From NCBI GenBank assembly GCA_964452415.1, contig CAYVME010000002.1, forward strand, positions 1-59,268: 59,268 bases of DNA, read 5' to 3'. The DNA is from UBA12068 sp964452415 (GTDB lineage: Bacteria > Patescibacteriota > Minisyncoccia > Moranbacterales > GWC2-37-73). The notes beneath the pieces were generated by a model. The model saw only the letters and a program-made list of their open reading frames with translations. It searched no databases and was not told the DNA's origin. Made by a program: the position numbers and the translations under genes. Each line of letters starts with the position of its first letter. Position 1 is the first letter of the stretch. This document shows positions 15,823 to 24,194 of this stretch, piece by piece.

Positions 15823-16911
15823 ATGGAAAAAATCAAGATATTATTCATTTCTCACACCTATCCCCCAATTGTTGGTGGTGTTGAAACTCAAAATTTTGAG
15901 CTTTTTTCATCGCTCTCAAAAATTTCAGATTGCAAGCTTTTGGCCAACCGAAATCGAAAAATGATCCCTCTGTTTTTGCCATTCGCACTCATCCATGCAG
16001 TCTTTCAAATTCGAAAATATGATGTGCTTGTTTTGGGTAGCAGTCTTTTGGGGATTATTGGTTGGACGGTGAAGTTTTTTTCAAAAAAACCAGTCATCGC
16101 TGTCGCGCACGGACTTGATCTGACCTGGAAAAACAGCCTGTATCAAAAATTGTGGGTGCAAAAATTCATCCCTTCGTTGGACAAACTTATTGCAGTTGGA
16201 AACGAAACAATCAGGGCCGGAGTTGAAAGAGGAATTCCTGCAGAAAAATTCGTCTTCATTCCAAACGGAGTGGATGCTGACAAACATCTTGTTTCGGCCA
16301 CCCGGCAAGACATGGAAAAAATCATTGGCCAATCAGCTGAAAACAAAAGAATTCTTCTGACAACTGGCAGACTCGCCAAACGAAAAGGTGTAGCGTGGTT
16401 CATTGAAAATGTCATGCCCACATTAAGCGAAGATTTTGTATATATCATTGCTGGTGCCGGACCAGACAAAGAAAATATTGCTTCAGCTATCAAAAAAACA
16501 AATCTTGCACAGCGTGTGCTGACTCTTGGATATGTTTCAGATGAAGATCGAAATATTCTTTGGGCCACAGCTGATCTTTTCGTGCAACCAAATATCAAAG
16601 TTTCTGGCGATATGGAAGGTTTTGGAATTTCAGTTATTGAAGCTGGGGCATCCAGACTTCCAGTTCTGGCTTCTGATATGGAGGGATTGAAAGATGCAAT
16701 CAAGGATGGCAAAAATGGTTTCTTGGTTGAATCACAAAATGCCGAAGCATACGCTGCAAAAATCAATGAGCTTTTTGCAGATGGAAGTCCCCGAGAAAAA
16801 TTCGGCGAGCAAGTGCGAAATTTTGTGGTTGAAAATTATCAATGGAAAAACATCGCGAAAACATATTTAGAAGAAATCAAAAAGACAATCACGGTGATCA
16901 GTCATCAGTGA
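15823..16911 (+). CDS. GT4 glycosyltransferase
   Basis: GT-B fold enzyme, 362 aa from the ATG at 15823; an in-frame GTG at 15814 would add three residues, but the family start (ISHTYPPIVGGVE) fits the ATG better. Seen: the Gly-rich acceptor loop VGGVETQN, FIPNGVD after the first domain, TTGRLAKRKGVAWFIE in the donor domain, and the EX7E-like EGFGISVIEAGASR. Likely phosphatidylinositol-mannosyltransferase/PimB-like in fold; the sugar is unknown. It has its own promoter, and the terminator just upstream makes it independent of the GT2 gene. Confidence 0.88.
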   Translation: MEKIKILFISHTYPPIVGGVETQNFELFSSLSKISDCKLLANRNRKMIPLFLPFALIHAVFQIRKYDVLVLGSSLLGIIGWTVKFFSKKPVIAVAHGLDLTWKNSLYQKLWVQKFIPSLDKLIAVGNETIRAGVERGIPAEKFVFIPNGVDADKHLVSATRQDMEKIIGQSAENKRILLTTGRLAKRKGVAWFIENVMPTLSEDFVYIIAGAGPDKENIASAIKKTNLAQRVLTLGYVSDEDRNILWATADLFVQPNIKVSGDMEGFGISVIEAGASRLPVLASDMEGLKDAIKDGKNGFLVESQNAEAYAAKINELFADGSPREKFGEQVRNFVVENYQWKNIAKTYLEEIKKTITVISHQ

Positions 16912-17007
16912 CCAGTCATCAAAAAATAACCCTGCATTCACAAAAGATGACTAATGAAGGATTACTGATGACTCTTAATTGATTATAATCAAAACAACAC
17001 TAAAAAA

Positions 17008-18942
17008 ATGCTTGATTTCATAATTTCACAACTGCTATTTTATCTTTCAATCGCCATTGTGCTTTTTTTGCCTGGATATGCAATCTTGCATGCAACATAT
17101 GGCAAAAGAAAACCTTTCCATTCTATTGAAACATTTCTACTGTCATTTGGCATAAGTCTTGTCACAATCGATATTGTCATGATTCTTTTGGGCAAAGCAG
17201 GAATTCCGTTGACGGCAATATCCATAATATCTTCACTGATATTACTTTTTCTTGCATGTTTCGTCATCTTCACTCTCAGACTCAGAAAATCAAAGATATC
17301 AAACAAGAACACTGTTTCAAAAATTTTATTTTCCAAAAAAGAATTCTACCTCTTTGTTTTTCTCATGTTTTTAACCATTTTTTTCAGAACAGCCTATCTC
17401 AACAAAACCATAGCTCCAACAGCCACAGACCTTGGGCACCACATGTATTGGGTTAATGTTATAACTCAAACACATTCTTTGCCAGATTATGCAAAAACAG
17501 ACATCGTGCAAAAAGATGGAAACTATCAAATAAGTGATCCGCAAAAAATTGATGACTTCATCATTGGAGAACATTTATTTATTGCTGCTATAGTCCTGAC
17601 AACCAAGATAAATGTAATTTCATCATTTCCAGTGATATTATTATATTTAACAGATATAATGGGGATACTTGCCATTTTTATTTTGACGCAGACTCTCTTT
17701 TCGAAATTTTCTTTTGCTAATAACTCTGCCCTGTTTTCTCTGTTCTTGTTGGGACCACTTTTTGCAATGTCATCTTCTCAGGCAAATTTTGTGAGCGGTG
17801 GCGTGATTGGAAATCTGCTTGGAAACGTACTTATTCCACTGTCCATATATTTGTTCTATCGGGCAATTGCAGAAAAACGAGCTTCCTTTTTTATGTTTGG
17901 AATGCTTACAGCTTTTGGATTGTTGTACACTCATCATTTGAGCGCATTCATTTTTATCTTTGCAATATCTGCAACTTTTTTATTGCTTTTTTCCAATCCG
18001 CGCAAAGGCCTTGAGGACTTCAAAGAATTGTTGCGTCAGATGATTAATCCTTTTTCATTGGTCATTATTGCACTTACTGTTCTCTTCTTCTTTTTCATTT
18101 TGATGCCGAGCTACATTCAAAACAACGCCGTGCAAACAGTCATTGGCGCACCGACTCGCTCAACAAAAGAAGGTTTGGCAATCAGTCAACTGTCATCACT
18201 TACAGGCCAAGTTCGAATGGCTTTGGCATTTGTTGGTCTTTTGGGTCTTTTTATCTTCAGAAACAAATTCCGCAGACAATTTGCAGTTCTTGCTGGTTGG
18301 ACAGGTGTCATCTTTTTGATGTCATGGAAACCGACACTTGTGAATATCAACATTCCATCATCAAGAATAGCCAACTATTTGGTTTTTCCTGCTGTTATTG
18401 CTGGATCATTTTTACTCGCATGGTTTTTTGAAAAATTAAAATCATCTGAATCCAAAAAATTCTATTTGAAAGAAAATTGGCTATTTGCCAGTCTTCTCGT
18501 TCTTTTGGTTTTCGCTTCAGTTGAAGGATACAGAGACAACGCAAACTCAATAAAAGAAAAGATCAGCGCCGACTCAGCGGTCATAACTTATGATAGCGCA
18601 AAATATTTGGTTTCACATACTGACAAATCAGACATCATCTTGAAAGATCACAATTTCATTTCAAACGATTCTTGGATGAAAATATTCTTCATGCGCGATT
18701 ACAACTATCCACTCACCAGAAGTTTTTTCTTTCGCTATGAAGGCTCAACCACAAGAGAAACCTGCACTCTTGAAATGATCTCGAATCCAAATTCAGACCT
18801 TGGCAAAAAATGTTTCCAACAAACAGGAACCAGATTTGTCCTGGTAAACCCGGTTTTTGATGGAGCACAATTTGAAAAGAACAATTCATTCTGGAAAGTG
18901 TACAACAGTGGCGCAATATCAACATATTATCTTAAGAAATAA
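17008..18942 (+). CDS. Large polytopic membrane protein, DUF1616/GT-C glycosyltransferase-like
   Basis: 644 aa with about 12-13 helices. The N-terminus (FLPGYAILHATYG, ETFLLSFGISLVTID) resembles DUF1616-type proteins. A large extracytoplasmic loop after helix 4 carries TDLGHHMYWVN and IGEHLFIAAIVL, where acidic and His residues could form a GT-C active site. A soluble C-terminal domain of about 110 residues follows the last helix and contains three Cys. It would act on the outer face of the membrane, perhaps with a polyprenyl-phosphate sugar. Nine nt separate it from the next gene, which encodes a matching Ig-like domain. Assignment to a precise family is uncertain. Confidence 0.7.
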   Translation: MLDFIISQLLFYLSIAIVLFLPGYAILHATYGKRKPFHSIETFLLSFGISLVTIDIVMILLGKAGIPLTAISIISSLILLFLACFVIFTLRLRKSKISNKNTVSKILFSKKEFYLFVFLMFLTIFFRTAYLNKTIAPTATDLGHHMYWVNVITQTHSLPDYAKTDIVQKDGNYQISDPQKIDDFIIGEHLFIAAIVLTTKINVISSFPVILLYLTDIMGILAIFILTQTLFSKFSFANNSALFSLFLLGPLFAMSSSQANFVSGGVIGNLLGNVLIPLSIYLFYRAIAEKRASFFMFGMLTAFGLLYTHHLSAFIFIFAISATFLLLFSNPRKGLEDFKELLRQMINPFSLVIIALTVLFFFFILMPSYIQNNAVQTVIGAPTRSTKEGLAISQLSSLTGQVRMALAFVGLLGLFIFRNKFRRQFAVLAGWTGVIFLMSWKPTLVNINIPSSRIANYLVFPAVIAGSFLLAWFFEKLKSSESKKFYLKENWLFASLLVLLVFASVEGYRDNANSIKEKISADSAVITYDSAKYLVSHTDKSDIILKDHNFISNDSWMKIFFMRDYNYPLTRSFFFRYEGSTTRETCTLEMISNPNSDLGKKCFQQTGTRFVLVNPVFDGAQFEKNNSFWKVYNSGAISTYYLKK

Positions 18943-18951
18943 TCACCTCCT

Positions 18952-19314
18952 ATGGAAAAATCAAAGCAAATATTAATAATAACCATAGCAATGTTTCTGT
19001 TTAGCGCTATTTGGCTTTCTCATATTTCGCAAAAACAAATGGATCCAGATTATCAAAAAAATTGGTGGACTCTTTCCTTTGATGATCCCAAGGACAACAG
19101 TGTTAACTTTGTGATCGCAAATCATTCCTCACAAAAAACATTCCATTGGAAAATCATGATCAACAAGAAGACAATAAAGGAGGGCGACCTTGAGGTCGAA
19201 ACAGGAAAAACAAGAACCGTGCCCGTATCCTCGGCCAACATCAAGGACAGCAAAATAACAATTTCAGTCACTGATCAGGAAAATAACAAGAAAGAAATAT
19301 ACAAAAAGTTATAA
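18952..19314 (+). CDS. Membrane-anchored Ig-like/DUF1616-tail-like small protein
   Basis: 120 aa: one N-terminal helix (residues 7-25) and an extracytoplasmic beta-rich domain (NSVNFVIANHSSQKTFHWKI, then alternating strands). The pattern of a backbone-like 'N-x-S' strand followed by a short insert resembles the C-terminal extracellular domain of DUF1616 proteins. Because the gene upstream has the DUF1616-like N-terminus, the pair may be a split version of one protein; this is inference. No catalytic residues are evident. Confidence 0.6.
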   Translation: MEKSKQILIITIAMFLFSAIWLSHISQKQMDPDYQKNWWTLSFDDPKDNSVNFVIANHSSQKTFHWKIMINKKTIKEGDLEVETGKTRTVPVSSANIKDSKITISVTDQENNKKEIYKKL

Positions 19315-19326
19315 AAAATATCAGCA

Positions 19327-19360
19327 ATTCGCAGATTGGCGTTTATTCGCGGATTAGCAT
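19327..19360. repeat. Dispersed repeat R2, copy 1
   Basis: 34-nt element beginning ATTCGCAGATTGGCG and ending TTCGCGGATTAGCAT, made of two similar halves. Longer copies lie at 40788-40828, 43618-43658 and 44761-44801. It fills most of the gap before the GT4 gene. Confidence 0.8.
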
Positions 19361-19373
19361 AACACCTCAAAAT

Positions 19374-20489
19374 ATGAAAAAAATATTATTAATCACTCGT
19401 CCCATTGCTCCCCCGTGGGATGAAGCCTCAAAAAACTTCGCCTATTACCTCGCCAAAAGCGTGGAGGGTTTTGAATTCAGTGTTCTCACACCTGGGAAGA
19501 TTGATGCTCTTGAAGAAAAAATACACCAGCTTCCAATTTATTCGAAAAACCACCTCGACTGGGGTGAGCGTCTTCGAATGTTCAAACTTGCGCCAATGAT
19601 CAAGAACTTTGATATTGCCCACTTCATGCTGACACCAAACAAGCTGAACACTTTTGCTTTCAAAACTTTCTTGTCCAGCCCAAAAACCAAAACGGTTCAA
19701 ACGATTGCGACTCTGCGCGAAGATCTTTTTTCAGATGATGATTTCAAGAAAATAATTTTTGCAGATTTGATAATAACCTATTCTGACTATGCAAAAAACA
19801 AGCTGGAAAAAATAGGTCTTGAAAATGTCATCAGAATTTATCCTGGAATTGATGTTGAAAAATTTTCACCAACCCCAAAAGACTTGCAGACAATGTCAAT
19901 GTTCAACATTGATCAAAATGATTTTGTGATAACTTATCCGGGAGAATACACTCGACTTGGCGCCACAGATGACATTGTTGAAATGCTTCCTGCTCTTTTT
20001 GCCAGAATTCCCAATGCAAAATTTATCTTTGCCAACAGAGTAAAAAATGAAAAAGATGCTCGCAAAAAAGATGAAGTGATTGCGATATTGGAAGAAAAAG
20101 ACATTCTTGATCGCGTCATTTTCACTGACACATTTTCAGATATGCCTAAAATATACAACCTTTCTGATGTGGTTATCTTCCCTGTTCGTGACATGAAAGG
20201 AAAATTCGATGTTCCGCTTGCAGTCATTGAAGCATTTGCCTGCGCCAAACCTGTGATAATCTCCAATCTCCCAATCTTGAAAGAATTTTCCTCGGATGAG
20301 ACTTCAATTTCAATTGATCCAACAGACAAAAGCCAATTGCCAAATGCCATCATTGACCTATTTGAAAACCAAGACAAATGTGCCAAAATAGGAGAAGTAT
20401 CCAGAAAATATGCAATGGAAAATTTCAACATCAAGGATGTCGCCAATCTTTATAATCAGGCATACAATAAACTTAATCCAAATGAATAA
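19374..20489 (+). CDS. GT4 glycosyltransferase, first gene of the RtcB-like cassette
   Basis: 371-aa GT-B fold protein. Seen: N-terminal TRPIAPPWDEASKNFAYYL, the end of the first domain at IYPGIDVEKFSP, YPGEYTRLGATDD at the start of the donor domain, and a donor-site helix with PLAVIEAFACAKPVI in place of the canonical EGFG form (KGKFDVPLAVIEAFA keeps only the second Glu), so the EX7E motif is altered. Its last 8 nt overlap the start of the RtcB-like gene, so the two are translated together. A R2 repeat sits immediately upstream. Confidence 0.85.
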   Translation: MKKILLITRPIAPPWDEASKNFAYYLAKSVEGFEFSVLTPGKIDALEEKIHQLPIYSKNHLDWGERLRMFKLAPMIKNFDIAHFMLTPNKLNTFAFKTFLSSPKTKTVQTIATLREDLFSDDDFKKIIFADLIITYSDYAKNKLEKIGLENVIRIYPGIDVEKFSPTPKDLQTMSMFNIDQNDFVITYPGEYTRLGATDDIVEMLPALFARIPNAKFIFANRVKNEKDARKKDEVIAILEEKDILDRVIFTDTFSDMPKIYNLSDVVIFPVRDMKGKFDVPLAVIEAFACAKPVIISNLPILKEFSSDETSISIDPTDKSQLPNAIIDLFENQDKCAKIGEVSRKYAMENFNIKDVANLYNQAYNKLNPNE

Positions 20490-21879
20490 CAAATTTGAAA
20501 AAATCTCAGATTTCATTCAAGAAATGAAAAACAAAAACGAACCGGGTTCGGGAATTTTTTTTGTGGCAGAAAATGAAAAACCAAACGAGCAAATTTTGCA
20601 AAGCATTCAAGATCTGACCAAGGAACCAAAAATAGATCAGCCGGTGGCAGTTCTTAGTGAAGCCCACAAGAAACCAATCATCAAGAGCCCCAGTGGAACC
20701 GTTGTGGCATCCAGTTTGCACATGTTGCCTGAAGTTATGGATGCGGCTCCAAATTGCGGGATGAGAGTGATCAAAACTGATTTGAAGGATGAAGAAATGA
20801 CAAGCGAAAATATTGAACTTCTTTTTGATGAGATTAAAAAAACCATACCAACTGGCGGCCTGAGCGGAGAAGTGATTTCAAAAAACCTTGCCAATGAAAT
20901 TTTCGCCAGCGGAACCTCAGCACTGACAAAAAGATTTGAATTGAGAACACTAAATGAAATGGGAAACACCTATGAAAATGGAAATTTTTTCAAACCAGCC
21001 CAGCATCAATTGCTCGCTGATCCAACAAAATCAATACCATCAATAATCAAATGGATAGCAAAATTCAGATTGAATCTGCTCGGAGCAACCAACAGTCATT
21101 TTCTGTATCTTGCTAAAATATCCGAAATCACAAATCCCGAAAAAGCTGAGGCACTTGGACTGAAAGATGGCCAATATGTTTTTTTCATGCACACCGGATC
21201 AAGCATCGTGGGAAGATACACGGCTTCACTATACACGCCCAGAAAAATAAAAAGTTTTCTTCAAAGAACCATCGTTTCTTTCTTGAGAAAGGTTTCTCCA
21301 CAGCGCATAATATCAATTCTCCCCTCAGCAAGAAAAACAAACGATGCACTTTTTGCATATGACGGAGAAAGTGAAGCTGGAAAAATGTTTTTTTCAGCTC
21401 TGGGGGCAGTCAGCAACTATGGTTTTGCCAATCGCGCATTGATAACAAGAAGTCTTGATTTTACTTTGGAAAAATTTTTCAAAAGGCAAGTGGAAATGGA
21501 TTTATTGTATGATGCTCCACATGTTTTCTTGAGTCGAGAGAGACAATCAGACAAGACTCTTTGGATTCACCGCAATGGAGCAAACAGAGCATTTGGGCCC
21601 TCCTTGATGAGTGACCACGAGATCTTTCAAAAAACTGGAGAGCCAGTTTTGATTGCTCCATTTGAAGGAACGGCTGGATTCATAGGAGTTGGAACTGATG
21701 AAAATTCCCTGTCCTATTATTCTGCGAATCATGAAATTGGAAAAATTAAAGACCTTTCAATTACACCTGAAGAATACAAGGAACATGGAGAAAAGATTAT
21801 ATTTGAAATGGAAAAAAATAAGCTCATCACACTGGTCGCAAAAGTAGAGCCCATTAAAGTCTTAACATATCAAAAATGA
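20482..21879 (+). CDS. Divergent RtcB-family (RNA ligase-like) protein
   Basis: 465 aa from the ATG at 20482, chosen because it gives an 8-nt overlap with the upstream gene and the in-frame extension upstream only shadows that gene. It matches the RtcB fold along its length: EAH62, the Cys motif NC92GM, NSH206F, HTGSS (His237), FANRALIT at 315-322, APH346, HRNGANRAFGP (His363) and ANH417EIGK after EGTAGFIGVGT. These line up with the Mn-binding Cys/His residues and the guanylated His of tRNA-splicing ligase RtcB. Differences: the metal-ligand Asp three residues before the Cys is Ala89, PDxH is SEAH, and the Arg of HSGSRG is Ser. It may be a ligase with altered chemistry or another nucleotidyltransferase. 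Its stop overlaps the kinase start (ATGA). Confidence 0.8.
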   Translation: MNNKFEKISDFIQEMKNKNEPGSGIFFVAENEKPNEQILQSIQDLTKEPKIDQPVAVLSEAHKKPIIKSPSGTVVASSLHMLPEVMDAAPNCGMRVIKTDLKDEEMTSENIELLFDEIKKTIPTGGLSGEVISKNLANEIFASGTSALTKRFELRTLNEMGNTYENGNFFKPAQHQLLADPTKSIPSIIKWIAKFRLNLLGATNSHFLYLAKISEITNPEKAEALGLKDGQYVFFMHTGSSIVGRYTASLYTPRKIKSFLQRTIVSFLRKVSPQRIISILPSARKTNDALFAYDGESEAGKMFFSALGAVSNYGFANRALITRSLDFTLEKFFKRQVEMDLLYDAPHVFLSRERQSDKTLWIHRNGANRAFGPSLMSDHEIFQKTGEPVLIAPFEGTAGFIGVGTDENSLSYYSANHEIGKIKDLSITPEEYKEHGEKIIFEMEKNKLITLVAKVEPIKVLTYQK

Positions 21880-22466
21880 AAATAATTTCCATTTCCGGAC
21901 TGGATGGCTCTGGGAAATCAACACAATTGGAACTTTTGAAAAAGGATTTTGAATCGCAAGGGAAAAAAGTTTTCTATTTCCATGCGGTCAATTTCAGCAT
22001 TGCCAATTTGCTCAATAAAAATAAAAAGGCTGGTGCCAACAATGGCGTCACCCAGGCCAGCTGGATCAAGATCTTATTGCGTTTTTTGGCGATGAGAATA
22101 GACATTTTTCGCTTCAAAAAACTCAAAAAAGACTTGTCCTCCCAGGGATACGATTTCATCCTTTCTGACCGCTTTTTCTATGATTCAGTGGTCAATTTAG
22201 CCTATCTAATGACTCAAAAAATGCCCCCGGGCATCGAAAAAAGCATACCCCGCTCTGATATCGCTTTTTACCTAAAAACCGATCCTAAGTCAATAATGAA
22301 GCGCAAGCGAGCTCCTGAGCAAGGTTTTTCCTATCTTGAGAGCAAAAATGCCCTATATGACACTTGTGCCCCAATTTGGGACATGATTACCGTGGACGGG
22401 AATGATTCAGCCGAAAATATCCATGAAAAAATTGCATCGTACGCAATACAAGGTTTCAATAAGTGA
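21876..22466 (+). CDS. Thymidylate kinase-like P-loop kinase
   Basis: 196-aa P-loop kinase. Seen: Walker A GLDGSGKST at residues 8-16, the DRFFYDSVV stretch equivalent to the DRY/DRH motif of thymidylate kinases, a short lid with RKRAPEQGFSY, and TVDGNDSAENIHEKI near the end. True dTMP kinases are usually 205-215 aa. The start overlaps the RtcB-like stop by 4 nt, so the proteins are co-translated and probably cooperate. Phosphorylation of a nucleotide, a sugar or an RNA end are all possible; housekeeping dTMP kinase is unlikely in this context. Confidence 0.8.
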   Translation: MKIISISGLDGSGKSTQLELLKKDFESQGKKVFYFHAVNFSIANLLNKNKKAGANNGVTQASWIKILLRFLAMRIDIFRFKKLKKDLSSQGYDFILSDRFFYDSVVNLAYLMTQKMPPGIEKSIPRSDIAFYLKTDPKSIMKRKRAPEQGFSYLESKNALYDTCAPIWDMITVDGNDSAENIHEKIASYAIQGFNK

Positions 22467-22474
22467 GGGCTACC

Positions 22475-22591
22475 TTTTTGATTTGACTGTTTTCTTTTGA
22501 GACTATAATGAACGACAGTGAATTCTTAGCGAGCAATCATAGTATTTCGATTGCGAAGCGTGTCGAGAAAGGAAACAGGCAAAGCAAAAAA
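22475..22591. repeat. Structured intergenic repeat R1, divergent copy 4
   Basis: The left arm (TTTTTGATTTGACTG...) pairs with the right arm (...CAGGCAAAGCAAAAAA), with mismatches. The inner stem is GCAATC / GATTGC instead of GCTTTTGGAT / ATCCAAAAGC. The linker CGACAGTGAAT matches CGAGAGTGAAT of the other copies, and GCGTGTCGAGAAA matches GCGTGCCAGAAA. A promoter-like TTGACT-15-TATAAT (22483-22509) lies in its left arm. Confidence 0.65.
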
Positions 22592-22647
22592 TTTCAAAAG
22601 AACCATGTATTGCGTACAACCTCATAAAACATATAACGAAAATATCC

Positions 22648-24156
22648 ATGAAAAAACAATCAGTAGTTTCATCAATACTCTGGCTCACAATTGCGGAAGT
22701 GTTTTTCAATCTTTCGGGCTACATCATTCATTCAAGCCTTGGAAGAATGCTTGGACCTGCTGACTATGGAAGATACGCCCTCATTATAACCCTGACCACG
22801 ATGGTGATCATGCTCATTGGTAATGGAATCCCAACTGCAATGAGCAAATATCTCAGCGAAATTTTTGAAACAAAACCAGATTTGGTTTTCGTGATCAAAA
22901 AACAAGCCGCAATTCTGCAATTCTCACTTATTGGAATTGTCACTTTGGCATTCTATCTCCTTGCGCCGGTCATCGCCGTTCTTTTGGGCGATCCATCTCT
23001 GACCCCACTGCTCAAAATTTCAACTTTCATCATTCCATCATATGCAGCTGCTTCTTTCTATCTCTACTATTACATCGGCATTCATCGCTTCTCCATGCAA
23101 TCAACCATGAAGATTATTCGCTCTTTTGCTCGCATCGGTTTCGTGCTTTGGCTGGCATATCTCTTCAAACTCAAAGGCTCAATCGCATCATACATTCTTT
23201 CTCCTGCTCCAGTTTTCCTGATTGCATTTCTCGTGGACAAATTTTGGATAAACAAACAATTTCCAAAAAAATCAATTCACACTTTTGATTGGAAAAAACT
23301 CTTGAATTATGCCTGGCCAGTGACGCTCTTTATGCTTTTTTATGAAATGCTGATTTCTTTGGATTTGTACATGGTCAAAGCTTTGCTTCACGATGATGCC
23401 TTGACTGGAATTTACAACGCTTCACTGACGGTTGGACGCATTCCCTATTATCTTTTCTATGCACTTACCATGGTGATGTTGCCGTCAATTTCACGCACAA
23501 CTTCTCAAAATGATCACACCGAAACAAATCGAATCATCAGTCAAACTTTTCGCATAATGATAATGCTTCTTTTTCCTTTGACCATTGCCATGATTGCCTA
23601 TGCTTCGCCATTGGTATCTCTCTTTTTTGGCTCAAAATTTGCCTTGGCCGCACTCTCAACGCAAATATTAACATTTGGCGTTGCATTCCTCACCGTTTTC
23701 TATGTTATGTGTTTTGCGCTCAATGGCGCAGGCATGGTCTTCATCCCAATGTACATCTCACTTTTCGGAATGATTCTAAATGGCGTCCTGAATTATTTTT
23801 TGGTTTTGAAATATGGAATCACAGGAAGCGCCATTGCCACCTCAATCACAGCGATTGTCATCACAATCATAATTCTTTTTTTCATTCACAAGCACTTCAA
23901 AGGATTAATGCGAATTAAAAGTTTCTTGAAATTTTTCCTGGCTGGAACCGTGATGACACTGGCATCATTTCTTTTTCCCGCACACAATTTGCTCTTCATC
24001 CTCTGGAGCTTTGTTTTGACCGGAATCTACATCATGGCTTTATACTTTCTGGGAGAATTCACCAAGAAAGATATCTCTCTTTTTCACCACATGCTTTTTT
24101 CCCGAAAGAAAAAAGCATCCCCTGCTTCCCCAGAAGATGCCAACCAATTAAATTAA
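22648..24156 (+). CDS. Polysaccharide flippase, Wzx/MATE-MOP family
   Basis: 502-aa membrane protein with about 14 helices. Seen: the family start SSILWLTIAEVFFNLSGYI, then LGRMLGPADYGRYAL near residue 30, the classic Wzx pattern, and a second-half repeat around NYAWPVTLFML. It should flip lipid-linked oligosaccharides across the membrane so that the Wzy/WaaL-type proteins and GT-C enzymes can use them. It begins 182 nt after the kinase gene, past a R1 hairpin, so it may be transcribed separately. The C-terminal tail is basic and cytoplasmic. Confidence 0.9.
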   Translation: MKKQSVVSSILWLTIAEVFFNLSGYIIHSSLGRMLGPADYGRYALIITLTTMVIMLIGNGIPTAMSKYLSEIFETKPDLVFVIKKQAAILQFSLIGIVTLAFYLLAPVIAVLLGDPSLTPLLKISTFIIPSYAAASFYLYYYIGIHRFSMQSTMKIIRSFARIGFVLWLAYLFKLKGSIASYILSPAPVFLIAFLVDKFWINKQFPKKSIHTFDWKKLLNYAWPVTLFMLFYEMLISLDLYMVKALLHDDALTGIYNASLTVGRIPYYLFYALTMVMLPSISRTTSQNDHTETNRIISQTFRIMIMLLFPLTIAMIAYASPLVSLFFGSKFALAALSTQILTFGVAFLTVFYVMCFALNGAGMVFIPMYISLFGMILNGVLNYFLVLKYGITGSAIATSITAIVITIIILFFIHKHFKGLMRIKSFLKFFLAGTVMTLASFLFPAHNLLFILWSFVLTGIYIMALYFLGEFTKKDISLFHHMLFSRKKKASPASPEDANQLN

Positions 24157-24194
24157 TATTCAATTTCTCTCGCTTCACCAAACAATAAAAAAAA

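Noticed and set aside
16143..16766. 207-codon minus-strand frame inside the GT4 gene
   Set aside because: Fully antisense to canonical GT4 motifs; no promoter or ribosome binding site.
18941..18951. TCACCTCCT just before the 120-aa gene, the complement of a perfect Shine-Dalgarno
   Set aside because: On the minus strand no start codon follows at a useful distance, so it is not a ribosome binding site; on the plus strand it is chance.
21876..22466. Housekeeping thymidylate kinase (tmk)
   Set aside because: The fold and motifs fit, but the protein is short, the lid is unusual and the gene is translationally fused to an RtcB-like gene in an accessory locus; symbol not assigned.
22483..22509. 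TTGACT-15-TATAAT as the flippase promoter
   Set aside because: The spacer is short and the hexamers lie in the left arm of R1 copy 4, so they may be kept for pairing; mentioned but not called as a promoter.
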